From an uncultured Roseburia sp. (GTDB lineage: Bacteria > Bacillota > Clostridia > Lachnospirales > Lachnospiraceae): a stretch of DNA of 62,968 nucleotides. Below, one piece after another: positions 1 through 8,603 of the stretch. Both the position numbers and the translations under genes were made by a program. The notes beneath the pieces are model-generated. The model was not told where the DNA came from, did no database searches, and worked only from the letters and a program-made list of their open reading frames with translations. Each line of letters begins with the position of its first letter. Position 1 is the stretch's first letter. The stretch covers positions 1 to 62,968 of the forward strand of contig CAKREH010000020.1 of the NCBI GenBank assembly GCA_934317215.1. Reading direction: 5' to 3'.

Positions 1-7
1 TCTATAA

Positions 8-1207
8 ATCTATAGAAAGAATAAGTGCATAACCATCATTTCTATTGGTCATACACTTATTATACGAGGAGTAAAAAGCATAGAAAGAGGTGCCTTTGAA
101 GGGTGTAGTGGTTTAACAAGTATCAGTATTCCGGAAGGAGTGACTGACATAGGATATAGAGCATTTTACGATTGCAGCAATCTGACAAATATAAATCTCC
201 CGGAAGGATTAAAAAGTATAGGGGGATATTATCTGGAAGGTTCCGAGGTTAATGGAAGACCTGTATATGATCCTTCAGATTGTTATGGTGAAGTATTTGA
301 AAATTGCGGTAAATTAAATAAAATATATATTCCATCAAGCGTAATTTATATCGGACCAGACACGTTCAGCGGATGTGATGAAAACTTTGAAATTATCTGT
401 GAAGAGGGTTCTTATGCGGAAGAATATGCAAAGAACAGAGGATTTAGAGTTGGACGGAGAAATGGACAGACGATCACAGCCGTGGATGTTACCAAAATAC
501 TGGGTGATGCGCCGTTTTCAATCAACGCAGTCACCAATGGCGGAGGAACATTAACCTATGAATCGGATAATACATCGGTTGCGACCGTTGATGAGAATGG
601 CACGGTAGTGCTGACCGGTGTTGGTACGGCACATATTAAAATTACGGCATCGGCAACAAAAGAATACGGTTCGGCAGAAAAAACAATTACCATCACGGTA
701 AAAGATAATAAACCTGAAAAAAATACAATGCTGAAATCTGGCAAGGCAACGTATCAGGTGACCAAAAAAGGAGAGGAAGTAGCCTACGTCAAAACAACAG
801 AGAAATCTTCCACTGTTACGATCCCGGCGACGGTGAAAGTAAATGGAATTTCCTACAAAGTAACTTCCGTAGCATCAAAGGCATTTAAGAATAACAAAAA
901 TCTGAAAAAAGTTACGATTGGTAAGAATGTATCAGCCATTAGTGATCAGGCATTCAGTGGATGTAAAAAGCTGACGACAGTAACACTTGGCGAGAATGTA
1001 ACAAAGATCGGAAAAGAGGCATGGAAAGGATGCTCTAAGCTTGGAACAATTACGGTCAGGTCCGCAAAGTTAAAGAGCATTGGTAAAAATGCGTTTAGAG
1101 GCATCAAGGATACCGCAAAGGTAAAAGTTCCGGCAAAACAGCTGAAAGCATATAAAAAGCTCTTAAAAGCTGCGGGACTGAGTAGTAAGGCAAAGATCAC
1201 GAAGTAG
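8..1207 (+). pseudogene. 5'-truncated BspA-type leucine-rich repeat surface protein
   Basis: The reading frame is open from just after an in-frame stop at 5-7 to 1207, but it has no signal peptide and no convincing start. The first in-frame start-type codon is a GTG at 140, inside an LRR unit. LRR_5-type repeats (motif SISIPEGVTDIGYRAF) already begin near 68, upstream of that GTG. They are followed by a bacterial Ig-like (Big_2) domain at about residues 112-186 counted from the GTG, then a C-terminal LRR cap ending in SSKAKITK. The last 155 or so residues closely match the C-terminus of the intact paralogue immediately downstream. Proteins of this family are normally secreted. The missing N-terminus and the hairpin at 21-60 suggest a gene broken by insertion, deletion or recombination. 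Expression as a short cytosolic fragment cannot be excluded. Confidence 0.7.
21..60. repeat. 15-bp inverted repeat at the broken end of the LRR gene
   Basis: The arms 21-35 and 46-60 can pair over 15 bp with two G-U wobbles, around a 10-nt loop. No T-tract follows, so it does not look like an ordinary terminator. It lies exactly where homology to the LRR family stops, so it may be the end of a mobile element such as an IS200/IS605-like hairpin. That is inference. Confidence 0.5.
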
Positions 1208-1252
1208 GAAATTTTTAAGAGAAAAAGATGGATAAGGAAGGAGTTTACGGGA

Positions 1253-3028
1253 ATGAGGAAGAAGATATGGCTGGCAGGAATGTTGGCAGCAGCACTGGTG
1301 CTTGGAAGTGTGAGTCCGTCGGGAGTGATTCTTGCAGCAGAAAAAAATGATCAGGTGGAAAGCCGGATAGAAAACGTGCATGTGGCGAGTAAAGATACAG
1401 ATTTTGTAATCGAAGATGGAGTATTGACAAAATATAATGGATATGAAAAAGATGTCGTAATTCCGGCTGGAGTCACAAGTATAGGAGACAGTGCGTTTTA
1501 TTTATGCAGTAGTCTGAAAAGTATCAGTATTCCAACAGGAGTCACAAGTATAGGAGACAGTGCGTTTAGGGAATGCCTTAATCTGGAAAGTATCAGTATT
1601 CCGGAAGGAGTCACAAGTATAGGAGACAGTGCGTTTTATCGATGCATTAGTCTGGAAAGTATCAGTATTCCAACAGGAGTCACAAGTATAGGAGACAGTG
1701 CGTTTTATCTATGCAGTAGTCTGAAAAGTATTAATATTCCGGAAGGAGTCACAAGTATAGGTGACAGTGCGTTTAGGGAATGCAGTAGTCTGGAAAGTAT
1801 CAATATTCCGAAAGGAGTCACAAGTATAGGTATCACAGCATTTCAAGAATGCAGTAGTCTGAAAAGTATTAATATTCCAGAGGGAGTCACAAATATAGAG
1901 ATGTTTGCATTTGACGAGTGTAGTAGTTTGACAAGCATCAGTATTCCAGAGGGAGTTATAAGCATAGGAGGATGTGCGTTTCAGGATTGTTTTAATTTAA
2001 CCAGTGTCAGTCTTTCAAAGGGAATCACACGTATAGAGAATGGCACATTTAGAAGATGTGGAAGTCTGACCAGTATCAGTATTCCGGAAGGAGTCACAAG
2101 CATAGGAGATTTCGCATTTGAACAGTGCAGAAGTTTAAAAAGTGTCAATATTCCAAAGGGAGTGACGGAAATAGGCGATAGTGCATTTGGATGGTGTACC
2201 AGTTTAAGTGAAATCAGCCTTCCGGCAGAATTAACACATATCGAAGATGATGCATTCTGGTATTGCATTAAATTAAAAAATGTCAGTATCCCGGAAAAAA
2301 CAACGTATATTGGAACATCCGCATTCCGCTGGTGTAAAAACCTGACAGATATCAGTATTCCATCAAGTGTGTATCAGATCGATGAGAATGCATTTGGCGG
2401 ATGCAGTAATGTTGTGATCACCTGCAAAGAGGGTTCTTATGCAGAACGGTATGCGAAGGAAAATCATATCAAATATAATAATGGATCAAAAGACCAGAAT
2501 GACACAGAGCAAAAAGATGATGAAAATAAAACTCCTGACAAGGGCACAACATTAAAAGCAGGAAAAGTTACTTACAAGGTAACGAAAAAAGGAAAAGAAG
2601 TAGCATATGTAAAGACAGCTGCAGAATCAGCTACGGTTACGATACCGGCAACCGTAAAGATCAATAACATTTCCTACAAAGTAACTTCCGTTGCAAAGGA
2701 CGCATTTAAGAACAATAAGAATCTTAAAAAACTCACAGTTGGCAAGAATGTGACGACAATCGGAGATTCTGCATTCACCGGCTGTAAGAAGCTGACAACG
2801 GTAACACTTGGAGAAGGTGTGACAAAGATTGGAAAAGAGGCATTCAAGGGATGTTCAAAACTTGGAACCGTAACGATCAAGTCCGCAAAATTAAAGAGTG
2901 TTGGCAAGAATGCTTTCAAGGGCATCAAGAGCACGGCAAAGATAAAAGTACCTGAAAAACAGCTGAAGTCATACAAAAAACTTCTGAATGGCAAGGGACT
3001 GAGCAGCAAAGCGAAGATCACAAAATAA
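1253..3028 (+). CDS. Secreted BspA-type leucine-rich repeat protein
   Basis: This 591-residue protein has an N-terminal signal peptide (basic MRKK start, hydrophobic core, probable cleavage after the Ala-Ala near residues 28-29). About fourteen 23-residue LRR_5 units follow over residues 66-390 (pattern GVTSIGDSAFYxCSSLKSIxIP). A charged linker comes next at about 405-430, then a C-terminal domain ending in an LRR cap and SSKAKITK. The start is supported by an AAGGAG site about 10 nt upstream. BspA-like LRR proteins usually sit on the cell surface and bind host or bacterial ligands, but I see no LPXTG motif, so the mode of attachment is unclear. It is a paralogue of the truncated gene upstream and lacks that gene's Ig-like domain. 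A large hairpin follows at 3053-3125. Confidence 0.85.
   Translation: MRKKIWLAGMLAAALVLGSVSPSGVILAAEKNDQVESRIENVHVASKDTDFVIEDGVLTKYNGYEKDVVIPAGVTSIGDSAFYLCSSLKSISIPTGVTSIGDSAFRECLNLESISIPEGVTSIGDSAFYRCISLESISIPTGVTSIGDSAFYLCSSLKSINIPEGVTSIGDSAFRECSSLESINIPKGVTSIGITAFQECSSLKSINIPEGVTNIEMFAFDECSSLTSISIPEGVISIGGCAFQDCFNLTSVSLSKGITRIENGTFRRCGSLTSISIPEGVTSIGDFAFEQCRSLKSVNIPKGVTEIGDSAFGWCTSLSEISLPAELTHIEDDAFWYCIKLKNVSIPEKTTYIGTSAFRWCKNLTDISIPSSVYQIDENAFGGCSNVVITCKEGSYAERYAKENHIKYNNGSKDQNDTEQKDDENKTPDKGTTLKAGKVTYKVTKKGKEVAYVKTAAESATVTIPATVKINNISYKVTSVAKDAFKNNKNLKKLTVGKNVTTIGDSAFTGCKKLTTVTLGEGVTKIGKEAFKGCSKLGTVTIKSAKLKSVGKNAFKGIKSTAKIKVPEKQLKSYKKLLNGKGLSSKAKITK
1472..1885 (+). repeat. 69-bp near-identical tandem repeats within the LRR gene
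   Basis: Units begin at 1472, 1541, 1610, 1679, 1748 and 1817, exactly 69 bp (23 codons) apart. Each starts with GTCACAAGTATAGG and differs from its neighbours at only a few bases. Later units, after about 1886, keep the protein pattern but diverge in DNA. This suggests recent expansion by slippage or unequal crossing-over. Confidence 0.85.
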
Positions 3029-3052
3029 TACATCATAAAAAAGATCATTAAA

Positions 3053-3125
3053 ATAAAAAGACTGTCACGACACAATAAAAACCGGTAAATACCAGGAAAT
3101 TATTGTGGAGTGACAGTCTTTTTAT
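3053..3125. terminator. Large bidirectional-type hairpin after the LRR gene
   Basis: Arms 3053-3068 and 3110-3125 form a perfect 16-bp inverted repeat with an A-tract on the left and a T-tract on the right. Inside it, 3071-3078 pairs perfectly with 3100-3107 after a GA/GA internal loop. The A/T tails let it act as a terminator in both directions. It is unusually long for a simple terminator, so a palindromic repeat element is an alternative. Confidence 0.7.
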
Positions 3126-3136
3126 TCATGACAATA

Positions 3137-3411
3137 GAATGTTCGCGGAGTGCGCATTTGATTGTTTGGTAGTTGAAATATGTTCAAAAGCCATTTCATA
3201 CAACAAGGAGAAAGGATTTTTGAAAGGGATACTTGCAGATTATCTCAGGAAAAAAGGGAGTGAGGTCATCAACATGTTACAGGCAGAATATGATTATGAA
3301 CTGGATATTGAAGTGCAGCGTGAGGAAGCATACGAGGATGGTCTGCGGGCGGGGGGACAGTCTGGAAGAGAAAAAGGGATTCAGGAGCTTCCTGTATACT
3401 TTAAAGAGTAA
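3137..3411 (+). pseudogene. Remnant of an Rpn-family (recombination-promoting) nuclease/transposase
   Basis: The open frame ends at 3411. The stretch GILADYLRKKGSEVINMLQ followed by an acidic EYDYELDIEVQREEAYEDG tail and the Gly/Glu/Arg-rich end (SGREKGIQ) resembles the C-terminal end of Rpn/PD-(D/E)XK putative transposases common in Clostridia. The catalytic N-terminal nuclease domain is absent, and the frame upstream runs into the hairpin at 3053-3125. I call it a decayed fragment. Family assignment is by pattern recognition only. Confidence 0.55.
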
Positions 3412-3428
3412 AGGGAATTGACCAAAAA

Positions 3429-3499
3429 GAATACCTCAAGTAAATTTAGATTATTACTGACCTGATCGTTGGTAAAATCTAAAAACACAAGAGGTATTC
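3429..3499. repeat. Imperfect inverted repeat just upstream of the orphan ORF
   Basis: GAATACCTC at 3429-3437 pairs with GAGGTATTC at 3491-3499, and inside it TTTAGATT (3445-3452) pairs with AATCTAAA (3476-3483). The right arm ends 3 bp before the ATG at 3503. It could be a regulatory hairpin or the end of a mobile element. Confidence 0.45.
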
Positions 3500-3502
3500 A
3501 AG

Positions 3503-3829
3503 ATGAATGTTAAAGCAAGAAAGACAAAAAAGCAAGTAAATGTAGAAAATCAGGCAATTAATCTTTGGTCAAAAGAAGAACTGAATAAGAAAATAGAGGT
3601 GGTAGAAAAAGAACTGAGATCCTATACCTGGCGTGAACTTGAAACAAACGGTAAATTTGCCAAGAACGATAAACTCTCTTTCATTACGGATGACAGGAAA
3701 GATTCAAAACTGATTGCCAATCTTGTGAAAGATGGAAACTACGGAATGCCTTATCTTCCAGAAAAAGTTTACGCAGACATGAAAATGGTCGGAGGTGCGC
3801 TCCATGATCGTCAGCGGATTTGCGGATGA
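3503..3829 (+). CDS. Orphan hypothetical protein, possibly a gene fragment
   Basis: This 108-residue, lysine-rich, soluble-looking protein has no signal peptide or membrane segment. I do not recognise the family. The ATG lies 3 bp after the right arm of an inverted repeat, and GAGG at 3491-3494 could serve as a ribosome site. The C-terminus (HDRQRICG) ends abruptly, and the DNA after the stop encodes no continuation that I can recognise, so it may be cut short. It lies in the accessory patch between an Rpn remnant and an ABC exporter, which weakens the case for a conserved function. Confidence 0.4.
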   Translation: MNVKARKTKKQVNVENQAINLWSKEELNKKIEVVEKELRSYTWRELETNGKFAKNDKLSFITDDRKDSKLIANLVKDGNYGMPYLPEKVYADMKMVGGALHDRQRICG

Positions 3830-3936
3830 TGTATCGAAGGAACTGCCGGATTTTTTAGAAACATTTTATTTGCAAAATAATCCCTGACGGTCTACACTTT
3901 CTATAGCAACGATACACAATACCGAACAACAAAGGT

Positions 3937-4018
3937 GCAGAAACGGTAAAGTTCCGCAGGCAGACCAACCCGCCCCTCCGGCACGGCAGGCTCGCCAACA
4001 AAACATTACCATTTCTGC
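3937..4018 (+). promoter_or_regulatory. Possible leader hairpin ahead of the ABC exporter
   Basis: GCAGAAACGGTAA at 3937-3949 can pair with TTACCATTTCTGC at 4006-4018 (13 bp, one wobble), enclosing a GC-rich loop of 56 nt. It ends 24 bp before the ATPase start. No T-tract follows. It may be an mRNA leader structure; no regulator is visible nearby. Confidence 0.3.
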
Positions 4019-4042
4019 ATCTTACAAGAGAGGACACCACCC

Positions 4043-4747
4043 ATGCCATCATTCGTAACATTTTCCAACGTCGGCAAAATCTACCACACCGGCGAACTCG
4101 ATATCACCGCGCTCCACGACGTCAATTTTGAGATCGAAAAAGGAGAATTCTGCGTTATCGTCGGTGCATCCGGTGCCGGCAAAACGACGATTTTAAATAT
4201 ACTTGGAGGAATGGATACCTTAACCAGTGGACAGGTATTCTTAGACGGACAGGAAATCTCAAACTACGACAAAAAACAGCTCACCTCATACCGGCGTTTC
4301 GACATCGGATTTGTGTTCCAGTTTTACAACCTCGTGCAGAACCTGACCGCACTTGAAAATGTGGAACTGGCGGCGCAGATCTGTAAAGATCCGCTTCCGG
4401 CGGCGACAGTGCTTGAGGAAGTCGGGTTAAAAGACCGTCTGTTAAATTTCCCGGCACAGCTTTCCGGTGGAGAACAGCAGCGTGTCGCGATCGCGCGTGC
4501 ACTTGCAAAAAACCCGAAACTTCTGCTCTGTGATGAGCCGACCGGAGCACTCGATTATAATACCGGAAAAGCAGTTTTAAAATTATTGCAGGACACCTGC
4601 CGTAAAAAGGGAAAAACGGTCGTGGTCATCACGCATAACCAGGCACTTACGGCGATGGCGGATCGCATCATCACGGTAAAGAGCGGCACAGTCGTTTCCA
4701 TGGAAAAAAATGAACACATTGCAGACATTGCAGATATAGAGTGGTAG
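4043..4747 (+). CDS. ABC transporter ATP-binding protein (MacB/LolD type)
   Basis: This 234-residue ATPase has all the canonical motifs: Walker A GASGAGKT near residues 39-46, the Q-loop, signature LSGGEQQR, Walker B LLLCDEPTGALD and a switch histidine (VITHNQ). The length and the TGALD variant fit the MacB/LolD/FtsE subfamily, which powers mechanotransmission or export through FtsX-type permeases. AGAGAGGA upstream is the likely ribosome site. The gene ends 6 bp before the large permease at 4754, so the two almost certainly form one exporter. The substrate (peptide, lipid or antibiotic) cannot be told from sequence. Confidence 0.92.
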   Translation: MPSFVTFSNVGKIYHTGELDITALHDVNFEIEKGEFCVIVGASGAGKTTILNILGGMDTLTSGQVFLDGQEISNYDKKQLTSYRRFDIGFVFQFYNLVQNLTALENVELAAQICKDPLPAATVLEEVGLKDRLLNFPAQLSGGEQQRVAIARALAKNPKLLLCDEPTGALDYNTGKAVLKLLQDTCRKKGKTVVVITHNQALTAMADRIITVKSGTVVSMEKNEHIADIADIEW

Positions 4748-4753
4748 ACGGTT

Positions 4754-7700
4754 ATGAGATCAATGATTTGGAAATCAACATTCAGGGAAATAAAGGAAAG
4801 TCTCGGTCGTTTTCTTGCCATTCTCGCAATCGTTGCGCTGGGCGTCGGATTTTTTGCAGGACTGAAAGTCACACAGTCTGCCATGCTAAAGACAGCACAG
4901 CGCTACTTTGACAGGACGGATCTTTATGATTACCGCCTGATCTCCACGGTCGGTTTTTCCGAGGATGAAGTAGAGACCATAAAAAAACAAAAAGATGTAA
5001 AAGCGGCAGAGGGAGCCGTCACGTTTGACATTATCTGTGAGAGCGGCGGCAAAGAGCGCGTGTTAAAAATGCACAGCATCACAGAGGATGTCAACCGTCT
5101 GGTGCTTGTGGACGGTGAATTGCCAAAGAGTGCAGGGGAGTGTGTGGTGGATTCTAATCTTTACGGCGCATCTATGATCGGAAAAACGATCAGGCTTTCT
5201 GATGGCAATGACGAGGAGGATTTAGAACATTTTTCAAAACGCGAGTATAAGATTACCGGGATTGTGCAGTCTCCTCTGTATTCGCAGTTTGAGCGTGGAA
5301 GTACATCGCTTGGCAACGGCAGGGTAAGTGGATTTGTCTGTCTTTTGCCGGAAGGCTTTGCGGATGATTATTATACGGAAGTTTATGTGAAATTCGACTG
5401 CGATTTTCCTCTGTACAGCGAAGAATATGATGCTTACATAGAACAAAAACAGGATGCGTGGGAAGCACTGACAGAGGATCTTGCAGCAGAGCGTTACAAG
5501 ACAGTGCGTCAGGAGGCGGAGACGAAACTTGCAGATGGAAAAAAACAGCTTGCAGAGAAAAAAGCGGAGACAAAGAGCCAGCTTGATGATGCGAAGAAAC
5601 AGTTAGATGACGCAGAGATCCAGATCAAAGACGGTGAAAAGCAGCTTGCAGATGCAAAGAAACAATTAGAATCTGCCCCGGAAGAATTAGAAAAAAAAGA
5701 GGCAGAACTGGCGGAAGCAGAAAAGACGATCCAGGAGAAAGAGACACAGTTAGATCAGGCGGAGATTGCACTTGGAATCGGTTATGCGCAGGGAGTCGGA
5801 CAGGTTTATCAGGCATTAAAAGGCATTTCAGATGGATTATTTTCCGAAAATGGAAATCAGACAGATAACGCAGCAGGCAGTTTTTCATCGGGGGATGCGT
5901 TAGCGGATGCAGGATCACAAATAGCAGATGCAAAGGCACAGATTGCAGACGGAAGGGCACAGATCGCAGATGCAAAAAAGCAGATCGAGAGCGGAAAGAG
6001 CGCCATTGCGAATGCAAAAAAACAGCTGGAAAAGTCAAAAACACAGATCGCAGAAAAAGAAGCAGAATTATCCGATGCGAAAAAGGAGTATGAAGACGGG
6101 AAAAAGGAGTATGAGGACGGACTTTCGACTTATAATGAAGAAATAAAAAAAGCCGAGAAAAAAATCAGTGATGGAGAGAAAACATTAAAAGATTTAAAAG
6201 AGCCTGACACCTATGTGCTCGGGCGCGATACCAATGTGGGATATGTCTGCTTTGAGAGTGATTCCGGTATCGTGGATGGAGTTGCCGATGTGTTTCCGAT
6301 CTTCTTCTTTCTGGTAGCGGCACTTGTGTGTGTGACGACGATGAACCGTATGGTGGAGGAACAGCGGACACAGATCGGTGTGTTAAAGGCACTCGGCTAC
6401 AGTGAACATACCATTATGGCAAAATATATGTTTTATTCCGGCTCTGCAGCATTGACCGGATGTGTGGCGGGATTTGCGCTTGGGACATTTTTATTCCCGA
6501 AAGTGATCTGGTATGCGTACGGCATGCTCTATAAGATGGATTCACTGGTTTATGTTTTTGACTGGAAATTAGCAGTCATTTCCGTGACCGTATCGCTTCT
6601 TTGTTCTGTCGGTACAACTTTTGTGTCTGTCCGCCGCGAACTGACGGATGTCGCAGCAGAGCTGATGCGTCCGAAGACACCGAAAGCCGGGAAACGTGTA
6701 TTCCTGGAATATCTGCCGTTTATCTGGAAGAGGCTGAAATTTTTGCAGAAGGTTTCCATGCGGAATATTTTCCGGTATAAAAAGCGGTTTTTCATGATGG
6801 TTGTCGGCATCAGCGGATGCAGCGCACTTTTAGTGACAGGATTTGGCGTGCGTGATTCCGTGACGGGAATCATAACGCAGCAGTATACGCAGATCCAGAC
6901 CTATGATATCGGTGTGACTTATTCATCATCTGTCGCACAGGAACAAAAAAGTGAACTGGAAAGCAAAGAAAAAGACGGTGTGGAAAAATTTGTATTTGCA
7001 GCAGAAAAGAGCATGGATTTAGTCGGCAGTGAAAAGACAAAATCCGTCAGTCTTATTATTGCGGACCCGGATTCGGATATGGCACCGTTTGTCAATTTAC
7101 ATACGGAAAAAGGAGAGCCGCTCCCATTCCCGAAAAAAGGAGAGGCGGTCATTTCCGCAAAAGTGGCGGATGAACTTGGGATAAAGACAGGGGATACCGT
7201 AACATTGCAGGATTCCGACATGAAAACCATATCCGTGGCAGTAAGCGGACTCTGTGAAAATTTTGTATATAATTATGTCTATTTATCTGCGGATACCTAT
7301 GAAGAACAGATGAAAACGGAACCGGAATACAAGACCGCATTTGTGTGTGTTTCTGAGGGCACAGATGCACATCTGCTTGGAACATCCCTGATGGCAATGC
7401 CGGATGTGGCTGCGGTCAATATTTTACAGGATGACATGGAGCGTTTTTCTGGCATGATGGGCAGTATGGATCTGATCGTTGTGGTCATAATTCTGTGTGC
7501 GGCAGGACTTGCTTTTATCGTTTTATATAACCTGACAAATATTAATATTACAGAGCGTGTGCGAGAGATTGCAACGATCGAGGTACTTGGGTTTTATGAA
7601 AATGAGACGGCTGCATATGTGTTCCGGGAAAATACGATCCTGACATTTCTCGGCGCACTTGCAGGGCTTATGCTTGGTGTATTTTTGCACCGGTTTGTCA

Positions 7701-7867
7701 TGAGTCAGATCGTCGTGGATATGGTAGCCTTTGATGTACATGTAAAACCGGTCAGCTTTGTATACAGCGTGGTGCTGACTCTGGTGTTTACCTGGTTTGT
7801 GGACCGGCTGATGCGAAAGAAGATCGATGCGATCAGCATGACGGAATCATTAAAAAGTGTTGATTAG
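4754..7867 (+). CDS. FtsX-like ABC transporter permease with two long coiled coils
   Basis: This 1037-residue permease pairs with the preceding ATPase. One membrane segment lies near residues 18-38, then an extracellular region, then three segments at about 510-532, 557-590 and 604-626 (first FtsX unit). A fourth segment at about 677-700 starts a second extracellular domain, and three more at about 905-930, 960-983 and 999-1020 form the second FtsX unit. Between the first segment and the first FtsX unit are two heptad-rich Ala/Lys/Glu coiled coils at about residues 255-342 and 383-484, separated by a short Gly/Ser-rich stretch. This is the MacB-like fold with an added stalk. Such permeases in Firmicutes are annotated as FtsX-domain exporters, with substrates mostly unknown. 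Confidence 0.88.
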   Translation: MRSMIWKSTFREIKESLGRFLAILAIVALGVGFFAGLKVTQSAMLKTAQRYFDRTDLYDYRLISTVGFSEDEVETIKKQKDVKAAEGAVTFDIICESGGKERVLKMHSITEDVNRLVLVDGELPKSAGECVVDSNLYGASMIGKTIRLSDGNDEEDLEHFSKREYKITGIVQSPLYSQFERGSTSLGNGRVSGFVCLLPEGFADDYYTEVYVKFDCDFPLYSEEYDAYIEQKQDAWEALTEDLAAERYKTVRQEAETKLADGKKQLAEKKAETKSQLDDAKKQLDDAEIQIKDGEKQLADAKKQLESAPEELEKKEAELAEAEKTIQEKETQLDQAEIALGIGYAQGVGQVYQALKGISDGLFSENGNQTDNAAGSFSSGDALADAGSQIADAKAQIADGRAQIADAKKQIESGKSAIANAKKQLEKSKTQIAEKEAELSDAKKEYEDGKKEYEDGLSTYNEEIKKAEKKISDGEKTLKDLKEPDTYVLGRDTNVGYVCFESDSGIVDGVADVFPIFFFLVAALVCVTTMNRMVEEQRTQIGVLKALGYSEHTIMAKYMFYSGSAALTGCVAGFALGTFLFPKVIWYAYGMLYKMDSLVYVFDWKLAVISVTVSLLCSVGTTFVSVRRELTDVAAELMRPKTPKAGKRVFLEYLPFIWKRLKFLQKVSMRNIFRYKKRFFMMVVGISGCSALLVTGFGVRDSVTGIITQQYTQIQTYDIGVTYSSSVAQEQKSELESKEKDGVEKFVFAAEKSMDLVGSEKTKSVSLIIADPDSDMAPFVNLHTEKGEPLPFPKKGEAVISAKVADELGIKTGDTVTLQDSDMKTISVAVSGLCENFVYNYVYLSADTYEEQMKTEPEYKTAFVCVSEGTDAHLLGTSLMAMPDVAAVNILQDDMERFSGMMGSMDLIVVVIILCAAGLAFIVLYNLTNINITERVREIATIEVLGFYENETAAYVFRENTILTFLGALAGLMLGVFLHRFVMSQIVVDMVAFDVHVKPVSFVYSVVLTLVFTWFVDRLMRKKIDAISMTESLKSVD

Positions 7868-7876
7868 AAAATAGAG

Positions 7877-7906
7877 TTGGACGTTAACGCGGGAAAGTGT
7901 TATAGT
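7877..7906 (+). promoter_or_regulatory. Promoter for the cytidylate-kinase-like gene
   Basis: TTGGAC at 7877-7882 and TATAGT at 7901-7906 are 18 bp apart, and a TG precedes the -10 (extended -10). It lies 38 bp upstream of the chosen start. Confidence 0.5.
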
Positions 7907-7943
7907 TTATTTATAGAAAATGATGAATCAGGAGATGATACAT

Positions 7944-8546
7944 ATGGGAAAAATTATAACAATCGGACGTGAATTTGGCAGTGGCGGACGAGAGGTTGGA
8001 AAGAGACTTTCCGATGAACTTGGAATTGCCTATTATGATAACGAGATCATAACAGAGATTGCAAAGAGAACCAAACTTGCAGAAGGTTATGTGCAGCATG
8101 TAATGGAAAATGGTCCGACTGCCCTGATGCCGATCACAATCGGGAGAACTTTTTATATGGGTGCGGATCCTGTGATGGAACAGAATAATGCGATTTACAG
8201 AGAACAGAGCCTGTTAGTACAGGAACTCGCGGAGAAATCAGACTGTGTGATCGTCGGAAGAAGTGCAGATTATATCCTGCGCGACAAAAAGCCGCTGCGC
8301 CTGTTTATTTATGCAGATATGGAATCGCGCATGGAGCGATGCAGAAAGCGTGCACCGGAGCAGGAACATTTTACAGACAAAGAGCTGAGACGTCATATTC
8401 AGGATGTGGATAAGAGACGTTCCAAATATTATCAGTTCTTTACCGGACAGACATGGGGCGATAAGTTAAATTATGACCTGTGTATCAATACTTCCGGTGC
8501 CAATATCGAGGAACTGGTGAAAGTAATTGCAAAACTGGTAAAATAA
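7944..8546 (+). CDS. Cytidylate kinase-like family protein
   Basis: The 200-residue P-loop protein starts MGKIITIGREFGSGGREVG, matching the AAA-type cytidylate kinase-like family (Cmk2-like) widespread in Clostridia. The Gly-rich loop GREFGSGGREVG replaces a classical GxxxxGK[ST]. Conserved elements include YYDNEII, the central VIVGRSADYIL and the lid-like HIQDVDKRRSKYYQFFTG segment. I chose the ATG at 7944, not the in-frame ATG at 7920, because AGGAG at 7931-7935 sits at correct spacing from it. The likely role is phosphorylation of a nucleoside monophosphate, but members of this family are poorly characterised, so it may not be the housekeeping Cmk. Confidence 0.8.
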   Translation: MGKIITIGREFGSGGREVGKRLSDELGIAYYDNEIITEIAKRTKLAEGYVQHVMENGPTALMPITIGRTFYMGADPVMEQNNAIYREQSLLVQELAEKSDCVIVGRSADYILRDKKPLRLFIYADMESRMERCRKRAPEQEHFTDKELRRHIQDVDKRRSKYYQFFTGQTWGDKLNYDLCINTSGANIEELVKVIAKLVK

Positions 8547-8603
8547 ACATTTGCAAAATATCGGTTTGTGCTGCAAAAAGCAGAGTAGAAGAACAGGGAG
8601 TAC

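Noticed and set aside
1472..1885. 69-bp repeats as a CRISPR array
   Set aside because: Repeats are in-frame coding LRR units without unique spacers, and there are no cas genes.
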